Source of the DNA: Brevibacterium sp.
GTDB taxonomy: Bacteria > Actinomycetota > Actinomycetes > Actinomycetales > Brevibacteriaceae
Assembly (NCBI GenBank): GCA_031179165.1
Contig: JAPSIC010000012.1
Span: 1 to 40,800 of the forward strand
Length of the DNA: 40,800 bases
Direction: 5' to 3'
Every line of letters starts with the position of its first letter. The stretch's first letter is position 1. The translations under genes and the position numbers were made by a program. Shown piece by piece: positions 25,278 through 34,400 of the stretch. The notes under the pieces are model-generated. The model did not search any database. It saw only the letters and a program-made list of their open reading frames with translations, and was not told the DNA's origin.

Positions 25278-27023
25278 GTGAGCCAGCCCTCCCCCACCCG
25301 CAGTCCCTTCCACCCGGCCGCCGCGACCGATGAGTGGTGGCGCAGCGCGGTCATCTACCAGGTGTATCCGCGGTCCTTCGCCGATGCCGACGGAGACGGC
25401 ATCGGCGACCTGCCGGGCATTGCCTCGAAGCTGCCGTACCTGCGCGAGCTCGGCGTGGACGCGGTGTGGATCTCCCCCTTCTACCCCTCTCCGCAGTCCG
25501 ACGCCGGCTACGACGTCGCCGACTACTGCGACGTGGACTCGCTGTTCGGGACCCTCGCCGACGCCGACGCGCTCATCTTCCGTGCCCACGACCTCGGGCT
25601 GCGCGTCATCGTCGATCTCGTGCCCAATCACACCAGCGACCGCCACCCGTGGTTCCGGCGAGCGCTGGTCGCGGAACCCGGTTCGCCCGAGCGGGACTGG
25701 TACATGTTCCGCGACGCGGATCCCGAGGATCCCGAGCGGCCGCCGAATAACTGGGAGTCGGTGTTCGGCGGGCCGGCCTGGTCGAAGTCGCCGGACGGGC
25801 AGTGGTATCTACACCTGTTCGACTCCTCGCAGCCCGACCTCAACTGGGAGAACCCGTGCGTGCGGGAAGCGTTCGAGGGTGTCCTGCGGTTCTGGCTCGA
25901 TCGAGGCGTGGACGGGTTCCGCGTCGATGTCGCCCACGGCCTGGTCAAGGCCGCGGGCCTGCCCGACGCCGCCCAGACGACCGAGGAGCTGCAGGGCGAG
26001 GGGATGGCGACCAGCGCCGCACCCTACTGGGATCAGGACGGGGTGCACGAGATCTACCTCGCCTGGCGCAAGGTGCTCGACGAGTACCCCAGCGATCGGG
26101 TGATGGTCGCCGAGGCGTGGGTGGAGCCCTATGCACGCATCGCCCGTTACGTGCGTCCGGGAGAGTTCCAGCAGGCGTTCAACTTCTCCTTCCTCGACGC
26201 GGCCTGGGACGCGAGCGCCCTGCGCGAGTGCATCGAGGAGTCGTTCCGCGCCAACGACGTCGTCGGGGCACCGACCACCTGGGTGCTGTCGAATCACGAT
26301 GTGATCCGACCTGCGACCCGCTTGGCCCTTGGTCCCGAGCACTTCGCGTCGCAGCTGGGAGCGCCGATCCCCGCCCCCGATCCCGCTCTCGGCGCCCGCC
26401 GCGCCCGCGCGGCGACCACGGCGATGCTCGCCCTCCCGGGCAGCGCCTACCTCTACCAGGGTGAGGAACTCGGTCTGTTCGAAGTGCTCGACCTCCCTGA
26501 GGAGGTGCGGCAGGATCCGACGTTCCATCGCACGAACGGCAGACGGCTCGGCCGCGACGGCTGTCGGGTGCCGATCCCCTGGCAGGCGGACGCTCCCGCT
26601 TATGGGTTCAGCGAGTCCGGAGCCGCGTGGCTGCCGCAGCCCGCGCGCTACGGCGACCTCGCCGTCGATCGGCAGGAGGGCAGATCCGGCTCTCATCTGG
26701 AACTCGTCCGGACCCTGCTCGCAATGCGCCGAGAGCGCGGCCTGGGCACGGGGTCCTTCGACTTCGTCGACCTCGGCACCGGGTCCGGTGCGGCTGCCGG
26801 GGCCGACGCCGTTGCCGAGTCCGGTGGCGCTGCCGGTTCCGGGGCGGCTGCCGACATCGTGGCGTTCGACGTGACCACCGCGGCCGGCACCACCCGCGTG
26901 GTGCTCAACCTCGGTGCGAGCGCGTGGCCCATTCCCGCGGATCACCGGGTCCTCGTGGCCAGCGATCCCACGGTCACCGACAGTGTGCCGACCGACCGCG
27001 TCGCCTGGTTCGCGATCGACTGA
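25278..27023 (+). CDS. GH13 alpha-glucosidase / oligo-1,6-glucosidase
   Basis: A 581-residue enzyme of the alpha-glucosidase branch of GH13. The opening WWRSAVIYQVYPRSFADADG is diagnostic; region I DLVPNHTSD, region II GFRVDVAHGL (nucleophile Asp), region III VMVAEAWVE (Glu) and region IV VLSNHDVIR are intact, as is QGEELGLFEV. It would split maltose/isomaltose-type oligosaccharides into glucose, probably those released by GlgX and GlgP. GTG 25278 follows GAAAGG, only 10 nt after glgX, so it belongs to the same operon. Near the C-terminus is a ~30-residue Gly/Ala/Ser-rich stretch (GTGSGAAAGADAVAESGGAA), resembling the inserts in ribE and ribBA. Confidence 0.9.
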   Translation: MSQPSPTRSPFHPAAATDEWWRSAVIYQVYPRSFADADGDGIGDLPGIASKLPYLRELGVDAVWISPFYPSPQSDAGYDVADYCDVDSLFGTLADADALIFRAHDLGLRVIVDLVPNHTSDRHPWFRRALVAEPGSPERDWYMFRDADPEDPERPPNNWESVFGGPAWSKSPDGQWYLHLFDSSQPDLNWENPCVREAFEGVLRFWLDRGVDGFRVDVAHGLVKAAGLPDAAQTTEELQGEGMATSAAPYWDQDGVHEIYLAWRKVLDEYPSDRVMVAEAWVEPYARIARYVRPGEFQQAFNFSFLDAAWDASALRECIEESFRANDVVGAPTTWVLSNHDVIRPATRLALGPEHFASQLGAPIPAPDPALGARRARAATTAMLALPGSAYLYQGEELGLFEVLDLPEEVRQDPTFHRTNGRRLGRDGCRVPIPWQADAPAYGFSESGAAWLPQPARYGDLAVDRQEGRSGSHLELVRTLLAMRRERGLGTGSFDFVDLGTGSGAAAGADAVAESGGAAGSGAAADIVAFDVTTAAGTTRVVLNLGASAWPIPADHRVLVASDPTVTDSVPTDRVAWFAID

Positions 27024-27085
27024 CCTCGGACCGGCTCAGCTGGGCCAGGGGCTCGATCAGGCTGGATGGCGGACCTGTTCACTCA

Positions 27086-27109
27086 GGCCGGTCGGAGAAC
27101 CGACCAGCT
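27086..27109. terminator. Hairpin between convergent GH13 and MFS genes
   Basis: GGTCGG-AGAA-CCGACC (27090-27105) is a perfect 6-bp stem with a GNRA-like loop, extended after one mismatch by three more pairs. It lies midway in the 121-nt gap between two convergent genes and may serve both. No U-tract is present. Confidence 0.45.
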
Positions 27110-27144
27110 TGTCCGCGTCGCGGTCGGAGTCGGCCTTGATCGGT

Positions 27145-28320
27145 TCACGTCCGGGTCGAGACGACGGTGGCGGCGGTGAGCAGGGCGGCCATTGCGATCG
27201 CCATCATCGGGTAGCCGCCGAGGATCCCCGCCAACGCCGGTCCGGCCACCGGCGCCAGCGCCGTCAGGGCCGTGATCGGGGCGATGAAGACACCGTTGAC
27301 GGCGCCGAAGTTCGCCGTCCCCCACCGGTCGGAGACTGCGGTCGCCTGGAGCAGGGTGAGGCAGCCGCGTACACCGCCGCAGACCATGGCGATGCCGATG
27401 AGCAGCCACAGGGGCCCGGGCACGAACGCGAGCAGCCACAGTCCGGCAGCGCCGCAGGCGAAGAGAAGGACCATCCGCCCCCGGGCCGAGGTCCGCTTCT
27501 CCAGGCCCAGGTAGCCGAGCCGCCCGGCCACCTGACCGAACCCGACGAGTCCGAGGGCGACCGCCGCCAGTCCGAAGCCGCTGCCGCGGTGGATGAGCAG
27601 CGGGATGATGTTGATGGTGACGGCGAAGAGTGTGAACGTCGCCAGGGACATCGCGATCTGCATCAGGATGAACCGCGGAGTGCGGGTGATGGCACGGATC
27701 TGACCTCGCCGGTCAGTCGGCGAGGTGTCCTCCCTGCGCACGGCCGCCTCGTCGGTCCAGCGGCGATTGAGGAAGAGCGCGTGCATCGGCACCGCGAGCA
27801 GCGCGAGGATGCCGGCCATGATCACGTACGAGGTCCGCCACCCGAATTCGTCGAGGAGGAACGCGATGATCGGCGCGAACACGGTCGAGGCCAGGCCGCC
27901 GACCAGGGTCAGCATCGTCAGTGGCTTCACCCGCTCTGTCCCGTACCAGCGGGTGATGACGGCGAACGCCGGCGGATACAGGGTCGCCGACTGCGCGAAT
28001 CCGGCCAGCAGCCAGGCCGCGAAGAACACGGCGAGGTTCGGCGACCAGGCCACCAGCAGCAAGGCGAGCACCCCTATGAGCGAGCCCGTGGTCATGACGA
28101 TGCGCGGACCGTGCGCGTCGAGGACCCGACCGACCCGGATCCCGGCGAGAGCTGAGACGACGAGTCCGGCCGACAGGGCCGCGGTGATCGTCGTGTGGCT
28201 CCAGCCCGTGTCCGCGGCGATCGGGGTCACCGCCACCGGCAGCGAGTAGTAGAGCAGGCCCCAGCTGGCCAGCTCGGCGATGCAGAGCGCGAGCAGTCCG
28301 CCGCGCGGCCTGTCGGTCAT
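27145..28320 (-). CDS. MFS transporter (MCT/CynX-like)
   Basis: A 391-residue major-facilitator protein with 12 predicted hydrophobic segments and no large extensions. The first half has RVGRVLDAHGPRIVMT between helices 2 and 3, matching the MFS motif A region, and LYPPAFAVITRWYG, which resembles monocarboxylate- or oxalate/formate-type carriers. The substrate is not assignable. ATG 28320 has AGGAT upstream. It is divergent from the YCII/sigma operon across a 196-nt region without an obvious ORF. Confidence 0.85.
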   Translation of the reverse strand: MTDRPRGGLLALCIAELASWGLLYYSLPVAVTPIAADTGWSHTTITAALSAGLVVSALAGIRVGRVLDAHGPRIVMTTGSLIGVLALLLVAWSPNLAVFFAAWLLAGFAQSATLYPPAFAVITRWYGTERVKPLTMLTLVGGLASTVFAPIIAFLLDEFGWRTSYVIMAGILALLAVPMHALFLNRRWTDEAAVRREDTSPTDRRGQIRAITRTPRFILMQIAMSLATFTLFAVTINIIPLLIHRGSGFGLAAVALGLVGFGQVAGRLGYLGLEKRTSARGRMVLLFACGAAGLWLLAFVPGPLWLLIGIAMVCGGVRGCLTLLQATAVSDRWGTANFGAVNGVFIAPITALTALAPVAGPALAGILGGYPMMAIAMAALLTAATVVSTRT

Positions 28321-28467
28321 CGCCCGAGATCCTGGTCATCACTCACTCATCCACCCTACTCAGTCGCAGGTGGGAACCGGCTGCCGGCACGGAGGAGGCG
28401 GCGCGGCGGACCGAGGGAGACGAAGAATCGCGCGTGAGCGGCGGGCAACGCTGTCCCCATTCAGGGG

Positions 28468-28500
28468 TGTCCTCCGTCACCATAGATGACGATAATCGTC
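28468..28500 (+). promoter_or_regulatory. Putative promoter/operator of the YCII-sigma operon
   Basis: TGTCCT (28468-28473) and CGAT (28490-28493) at 16-nt spacing resemble the TGTCGA/CGWC-type promoters described for ECF42 sigma factors, which control their own operon. A perfect 13-bp inverted repeat GACGAT-A-ATCGTC (28488-28500) overlaps the -10. Both are weak evidence on their own. Confidence 0.35.
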
Positions 28501-28516
28501 GGAGAACGGAGCAATC

Positions 28517-28861
28517 ATGAAATATGCACTGCTGATCTATGACACCCCGGACGCGTGGAGTGACCGGGACGACGCGGAGGCGGCCGAGGTGATGAGCCGC
28601 TACGCCGCCGTCGGATCGGATCCGATGACGGTGGGCGGAGAGCAGCTCGAACTGCCGCACACCGCGACAACGGTCCGGATCAAGGACGGAGCGGAGCTGA
28701 TCACGGACGGACCGTTCGTCGAGAGCAAGGAGTACCTGGGCGGGTTCTACCTGATCGCGGCACCCGATCTCGACGCTGCGATGGCAGTCGCTCGTCGGCT
28801 GCCGGCCGCCTCGGAAGGAGGGGCGATAGAGATCCGACCGTTGGTGGAGCGGGCTCCGTGA
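28517..28861 (+). CDS. YCII-related (DGPF) domain protein
   Basis: A 114-residue single-domain protein. MKYALLIYD at the start and ITDGPFVESKEYLGGFYLIAAPDLDAA are the hallmark of the YCII/DGPF family; the DGPF block is present. The fold is ferredoxin-like and members are presumed enzymes or regulators of unknown substrate. Such genes are almost always paired with ECF42-type sigma factors and are their known targets; here the stop overlaps the sigma start by GTGA. A 15-nt spacing from the inverted repeat puts it right after the operon's promoter. Confidence 0.9.
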   Translation: MKYALLIYDTPDAWSDRDDAEAAEVMSRYAAVGSDPMTVGGEQLELPHTATTVRIKDGAELITDGPFVESKEYLGGFYLIAAPDLDAAMAVARRLPAASEGGAIEIRPLVERAP

Positions 28862-30051
28862 TCGACGCCGTCTTCCGGGAGGAATGGAGCCGCCTGGTGG
28901 CGTACCTGTGCGGCCTCTTCCGCGACGTCGATGTCGCGGAAGAGGCCGCACAGGAGGCGTTCGAAGCGGCGGCCCGACACTGGCCGCGAGAGGGGCTCCC
29001 CGACAATCCACGAGCGTGGCTCCGGACCACCGCCAGGCGTCGGGCCATCGACGCGCTTCGTCGAGCGAGGCGCGTCGTCGTCGGGCTCGACGAGGGCGAA
29101 CTCGAGGAGCTCCCCTCGCCGCGCGGCGATGCGCGGCATCCGAGCGTCGGGGATCACGTGGTCCCCGACGATCGTCTCGAGCTCATCTTCGCGTGCTGCC
29201 ATCCCGCTCTGGCCCGGGACGCCCAGGTCGCACTGGTCCTGCGATCGCTCATCGGTCTGAGCACCGCGGAGATCGCGCGCACGTTCCTGGTCTCCGAGGA
29301 GACGATGAAGCGGAGGCTGACGCGCGCAAAGGCAAAGGTGCGTCGCGCCGGCATCCCGTTTCATGTGCCCTCGGCCGAAGACGTCGGCGATCGGCTCGAA
29401 ACGGTGCTCACCGTGGTCTATCTCATCTTCAACGCCGGTTACGGCGGTCGGGAGGACCTGGCGGATCAGGCGATCTGGCTCTCGCGGGTGCTGAGTGCGC
29501 TGCTCCCCGAAGCGGCGACGATCCACGGTCTGCTCGCACTGATGCTGTTCCACCAGGCCCGCCGCGACGCGCGCAGCGCGGGCGGCCGCTTCGTGCCGCT
29601 GCCCGAACAGGATCGCGCCCTGTGGAACCGCGAGATGATTCGTGAGGCCCAGGGACGGCTCGACCTGGCGCTGCGAGACGCGAACCGCTCGGCCTACGTG
29701 ATCCAGGCGCAGATCGCGGCCGAATACTGCAAGGACCGCTTCGACTGGCAGCGAATCGTGGCGCTGTACACGGAGCTGCAGCGCCTGACAACATCCGACA
29801 TCGTGACGCTCAACAAGGCGGTCGCGGTCTCGGAGGCGGAATCGCCCGAGACTGCGCTTCGAATGCTCGAGGATCTCGAGCTTGATGAATATCCCTACCT
29901 GCATTCGACTCGCGCAGAGCTGCTGCAGCGGATGGGACGGCTCGCGGATGCCCGGGCGGAGTTCGCCCGGGCACGGGAACTCGCGGTCACCGATCTCGAT
30001 CGCGCTTTCCCGGCCGAGCGCCTCGCGCACCTCAGCGATCACGAGCCGTGA
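28858..30051 (+). CDS. ECF42-type RNA polymerase sigma factor with C-terminal TPR-like extension
   Basis: A 397-residue sigma-70-family protein, about twice the length of a minimal ECF factor. Region 2 is visible at ~15-70 (LFRDVDVAEEAAQEAFEAAA, NPRAWLRTTARRRAIDALRR) and region 4 at ~120-160 (LSTAEIARTFLVSEETMKRRL). The C-terminal ~220 residues (DUF6596-like and TPR-like helices, NAGYGGREDLADQAIWLSRV) characterise group ECF42, which lacks an anti-sigma factor and is controlled through this extension. The GTG start at 28858 overlaps the YCII stop. The operon probably continues into the AraC-like remnant at 30071. Confidence 0.92.
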   Translation: MIDAVFREEWSRLVAYLCGLFRDVDVAEEAAQEAFEAAARHWPREGLPDNPRAWLRTTARRRAIDALRRARRVVVGLDEGELEELPSPRGDARHPSVGDHVVPDDRLELIFACCHPALARDAQVALVLRSLIGLSTAEIARTFLVSEETMKRRLTRAKAKVRRAGIPFHVPSAEDVGDRLETVLTVVYLIFNAGYGGREDLADQAIWLSRVLSALLPEAATIHGLLALMLFHQARRDARSAGGRFVPLPEQDRALWNREMIREAQGRLDLALRDANRSAYVIQAQIAAEYCKDRFDWQRIVALYTELQRLTTSDIVTLNKAVAVSEAESPETALRMLEDLELDEYPYLHSTRAELLQRMGRLADARAEFARARELAVTDLDRAFPAERLAHLSDHEP

Positions 30052-30070
30052 AGCACGGGGAGTCCGAGCA

Positions 30071-30268
30071 ATGGAGTATCGCAGGCTTGCGCCGATACCG
30101 GCGCTCAGCCGCCTCGTCGAACACTATTGGGTGGTCGCGCTGGCCGGTTCCGCGATTCAGGGCGCGAGCAGTCCTCTGCGCGACCTGTCGATCATCGCCG
30201 AGTTCTCCGGTCGTGACTCACGGTTCCACATCACACGCTGCGGCTGTGATCACTGTCAGGGCGTGTGA
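30071..30268 (+). pseudogene. 5' remnant of an AraC-family regulator, cut off at the jet operon
   Basis: An ATG 19 nt after the sigma gene opens a 65-codon frame, MEYRRLAPIPALSRLVEHYWVV, the typical N-terminus of AraC-type regulators with a DUF6597-like sensor domain. After ~50 codons the frame runs antisense into the 3' end of jetD and stops at 30268; no AraC DNA-binding domain follows in any frame. I infer a gene of ~250-280 residues that lost its 3' part when the jet cassette arrived or by deletion. The exact breakpoint is uncertain, somewhere around 30180-30260. Confidence 0.6.
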
Positions 30269-31393
30269 CCAGGGTATGCGCTCCTGCTCGAGGCGCACGT
30301 TCCCCTCGGCGTGCAGCCGCTCAAGGGCTCGTCGCTCCCCTCCGGTGAGAGCGTGCACCCGGCCCCGGAACGGTTTCGGCTCCGTCACCCACAGGTCCCG
30401 GTGGGCGAGCAGAGTGTCCTCGTCCATGAGGAGGGATCTCACTTCAGGGACGTGACTGCGCAACCGGCCGAGAATCGCGAAACCGTGCGAGTCGAGGTCG
30501 CCCCAGTAGAGCACCCTCGCCGAGGTGGCCCACGGGATCCTCCCCACCGCGTCCACCGCATACCCGGAGCCGTGGACGGCGACGACGCCCGGCAGGTCCG
30601 GCAGAGCCAGGACGGATTCGAGGTTCTCGAACACGAGCACGGTGTGCGGATCGAGCGGCAGGGCGGCGAGCTGGTCGACCGGTACGATGAGATCGCGCAT
30701 CCCGCCCGGGCGCAGACTCGGGTCGCAGATGCGGATGCGCACCAGCGCCTCGGCGTCGAGGATGTCGAGTCGGGCGGGGGCACCGGTCAGCCCGAGCAGC
30801 GCGGTGACGAGGCTGCGGTGGCCGCCGAACCATTTCGAGTCGACGCCGCGGATCGGCAGCTGGCGCGGGCGCATCGTGCCCAGCGGGTTGTCCGCCAACC
30901 AGCCGACGACATCGAGGACGGTGATGAAGTCGGCGTCGGAGAGACCGATGAGCGTGTTCGCCTGGGCCCGGAGGACCGCGGCGAAATCGACGGCATCGGT
31001 TTCGACCGAGCCGGGCCACCGGGTGCGGATCACCGCGGCACGGTCACGGAGTCGACGCCAGTCGCGGGAGAGCTCCGCTCCGACGAACGTCGCCAGGTCG
31101 TCGGGGCGGGACAGGTGCACTCGGACGGGGATCTCCTGCCGTCCCAGCGCCGCCCACGCCCGGGTCTGCCACTCGAGTTGCAGCGGCAGCCGGCGTTCGG
31201 CGTCGCGCCAGGTCCGGACCCAGGTCTCGGCGGCGAGCTGATCGGCGAGCACCTGGTTCTGTGAGGGCGGCTTGAGCCCGAGTTCGAAGACCGGGCCCCC
31301 GAGGGTTCCCAGCGCTTCCTGTCCCGCCCAGTCGCGCATCCGCGTGCGCAGCCGCTTGGCCGCAGTTCGGCGTGCCTCCTCAACGGTGATCAC
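30218..31393 (-). CDS. jetD: Wadjet nuclease subunit JetD (DUF3322 + DUF2220/Toprim)
   Basis: A 391-residue protein. The N-terminal DUF3322 part spans ~1-190, including LPIRGVDSKWFGGHR (179-193), nearly diagnostic for JetD. The C-terminal DUF2220 part is a topoisomerase-VI-A-like Toprim: the acidic residues are Glu257 (VFENLES) and Asp299/Asp301 (YWGDLDSHGF), and RLEQERIPW (367-375) is the family's terminal motif. JetD cleaves the DNA loop held by the JetABC SMC complex, eliminating plasmids. GTG 31393 follows GGGGAGG. It is the last gene of jetABCD and the only one not overlapping its predecessor; its 3' end overlaps the AraC-like remnant on the other strand. Confidence 0.93.
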   Translation of the reverse strand: MITVEEARRTAAKRLRTRMRDWAGQEALGTLGGPVFELGLKPPSQNQVLADQLAAETWVRTWRDAERRLPLQLEWQTRAWAALGRQEIPVRVHLSRPDDLATFVGAELSRDWRRLRDRAAVIRTRWPGSVETDAVDFAAVLRAQANTLIGLSDADFITVLDVVGWLADNPLGTMRPRQLPIRGVDSKWFGGHRSLVTALLGLTGAPARLDILDAEALVRIRICDPSLRPGGMRDLIVPVDQLAALPLDPHTVLVFENLESVLALPDLPGVVAVHGSGYAVDAVGRIPWATSARVLYWGDLDSHGFAILGRLRSHVPEVRSLLMDEDTLLAHRDLWVTEPKPFRGRVHALTGGERRALERLHAEGNVRLEQERIPWSHALTVITAAACDVEP

Positions 31394-31423
31394 GAATCCT
31401 CCCCCTCCTCATCCCGGGCCTGC

Positions 31424-31483
31424 AGCGCGGTGACGCTGCACCAGCGCCCTCCACGCACCGCGCTGGTGCAGTGTCACCGCGCT
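31424..31483 (-). repeat. 24-bp inverted repeat and 13-bp direct repeat between jetC and jetD
   Basis: Arms 31424-31447 (AGCGCGGTGACGCTGCACCA...) and 31460-31483 are complementary with a single mismatch, around a 12-nt loop. ACCGCGCTGGTGC also occurs twice in direct orientation (31457-31469 and 31476-31488). The right arm covers the jetC stop codon (31474-31476). In mRNA this is a very stable hairpin just upstream of the jetD ribosome-binding site. Confidence 0.85.
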
Positions 31484-34400
31484 GGTGCCTCCTCCTCACC
31501 CCAGGTCATTGTCGCGACCAGCGATTTCTGACGGCTCGGGTTCTCCACCGAGGTGGCGGCCCCGACGTAGGGTTCGATCGTCTGGAGCAGCTTCTGCGGG
31601 GTCGCGAGCACCATGTGGAAGCCGAACTCGATGAAGATGTCGAGCGCCATCCGGGTGTAGCGGGTGTCCGCCTTGTCGAAGGCCTCGTCGAGGATGATCG
31701 TGCCGTACCTCGACACGGCTTCGTCGGGGTCCGCCAGCTGGTAGCGCAGCGCGGCGGCGAGGCAGAAGATGACGAGCTTCTGCTGCTGACCGCCCGACAT
31801 CGCCGCGCCGGAATCGTAGGTGGCATGAGCCCGGCCCGTCTCGTCGATCTCCTCGGCGAGGAAGCTCACGTGCTGGCGGGTGTCGAGGCACGCCGTCCGC
31901 CACGACCGGTCGACATGCTCGCTCGAGGCGAAGCGCCGCATGATCTCCGCGAGCGTCTCGTACTTGGCCTCGGCGGCGGCCATGTCCTCATCGCCCCAGC
32001 TGCCTTCGGCGACCTGCCGCAGGGACTCGATGAAGCTGTTCACCGTCTCCGAGCGTCTCGTCTTGACCTTGAGCCGGAGGAACCGGCCCTCGTCGAACTT
32101 CGAGCGCAGCAGGGAGGAGTTGATCGGTTCGACCCGCTCGGTGATCTCCCGCGGAGCCGAGAGGATCTCGCCGAGGAGTTCGCCGATGAGGTCGCGTGAG
32201 CGCTGCCGGAGCAGGTCCCGGAAGCGGTGCTCATGGTCGGGCAGTCCGTGGGCGGTGATCTCGTCGAGCATCCGCAGGTAGGCGCCGCGATCGGCGACAT
32301 CGGCGGTGAGGTCGGAGGCGACCGAGCTCCATCGCGCCTTGAACTCGGCGGCGAGCCTCGTCACCGCCGAGGCGGCAGAGCTCGCCTGGTTCTGGGACCG
32401 GTCGCGCTCCTCCTGGAGGGTCTGGGAGACCTGGGCGGCGACGTCGGCGAGGACATCCCGGGTGATCCGGCGCTGAAGGCGGCGGAAGCGGGAGTCGAGT
32501 TCAGCGGCGACGGTCTCGTCCACCTCGGCGATCTCCCCCGCTGCGATGGACTGCTCGAGGTGCTCGACCTGTGCGCGCAGCCCGTCGAGCTCCTCGCCGG
32601 CGCGCCTTCTGGCGTAGTCGGCCTCTCGCGCGGCGTCCTCGGCGGCCTCCTTGCGGGCCCGGGCCTCGCGCTCGGCGGCGATCGCCGTCTGCAGGTCGCC
32701 GTCGGCCGTCTCGAGGTCGCGCAGCTGCTTCTCCAACGCCTCGACCGCGGCCTGCGCGCCCTGCCGGTCGACGTCGCGCCAGGACTGTTCGCGCACACCG
32801 GCGAGGATGCCGATGCGGCGCTGCGCCTGGGCCTGGGCGGCGCTGGCCGCGGCGACGACCTCCTCGGCGGCGGCGAGCTCCTGCTGCGCCTCGACGAGCT
32901 GCTCGACAAGGGCCCCGAGCTTCGACTCGCGGTTGCCGAGCACCCACTGGCTGCGGTCATCGATGCGCCGGCGGTCGTCCTTCTCGTACCGGGTGCGCGA
33001 GGTCTTGATCTGGCCGGCCAGGGTGACGGCCCGAGGGTGGTCGTCGAGTTCGGATACGGTGTCGACGCAGGCGATGTCGAAGCGCTCCGACAGCGTCCAC
33101 GACACCCAGTCCCCGAAGGTCGACTCCGCCACCGTGACCTTGTTGACCAGGGACTTCTCACTGCGGGCGGGCTTCGGCGCGGGAGGGGAGGCGGGGATCT
33201 CCTCGAACACCAGCCGGGCCCTGATGCGGTGGGCGTCGACCCAGGATCGCACGGTCGACAGGTGCTCGGTGCGGACGAGGACGGTGAGCGCCAGCGGCCG
33301 CAGCACTCGTTCGATCGCGCCGGTCCACTGCGCCCAGCGCGGATCGACCTCGATGATCTCGGCGACGAAGGGCAGGCTCGATTCGCTCAGCCCGCAGCCC
33401 TCGGCCAGGGCCCGGCGGACTTCGAGGAGGGCGGTGGGCACGGTCGAGCCCGAGCGGCGCAGCGAGTCGATGTCGGCTTCGAGCGCCTTGACCCGACTGC
33501 GGGCGGCGGAGAAGCGGTCGTGCTCGGCGTGGCTCGGTCCGGTCTCCTCGAGTCCGGATTCGAGGGTCCGCGCGATCTGCGCTTGGAGCTCGGCGAACTC
33601 CGCCGAGGTGGTCGGCGCCTCGTCGATGCCGGCCTGGGCGAGCTGCCGGGCGAGCGTCGCCCACCGTTCGGCGACGCCGTGGCGGGCGGTCTCCGCCTCC
33701 TCGATGCGCTGCTGAAGGTGCTCGGTCTCGGCGCCGCCGAGGTCGAGGGTCGCCCGGTGCGCGAGATCGTAGTCGTCGGTGGCGAGGCGCTTCTCGGTGT
33801 GCGCCCGTTCGGCGGCGACCTCGAGGTCGACGAGCTTCTCGGCAAGGCCCGCGGAATCGGCCCGGAGCAGGTCGAGTTCGCATCGCTTCTGGTAGGGGCG
33901 CAGACTGCCGGTGAGTTCGAGTGCGGTCGCAGCGGCCGCGTGCGCAGTCTCGTACACGGACGCGGCGGCCCCCAGCTCGGTGAGGTGATCGCGCTGCTCG
34001 CGCAGCTGGACGACGTGGTCGTGGGCGTCCTTGAGGTCGTCGAACTGGGCCAGCGCGGTCTCGGCGAGAGCGAAGGTGCCCGGTTCCTCGAGCATGTGAT
34101 CGCGGAAGAGCTGATCGAGACTGTCGAGGCTCTTCGCCGACTGGGTCTTGTGGAGCAGCTGCAGGGCTGATTCGGCGGCCATGCCGAAGACCTTGCGCAT
34201 TCGCGCGTAGAATCGGGCGTGCGAGCCGTTCGACGTCACAAGGGCCTCGGGGCGATCGGACTTGAGCGTCCGGGTGGCGAGCCCGTTCTTCGCATACTGC
34301 TGGAGGTCGGCGAGGTCGAGACCGGTCGGCTCGAGCAGGCAGAGGTCGCTGATGTCGGACGTGCGGGTGCCGCTGCCCTTGAGGAAGAAGAGACGGCAGA

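Noticed and set aside
32227-34170. 647-aa plus-strand ORF opposite jetC
   Set aside because: Shadow of the high-GC coiled-coil gene; its Leu/Gly/Asp/Arg-rich translation has no domain features, and the minus frame has intact SMC motifs.
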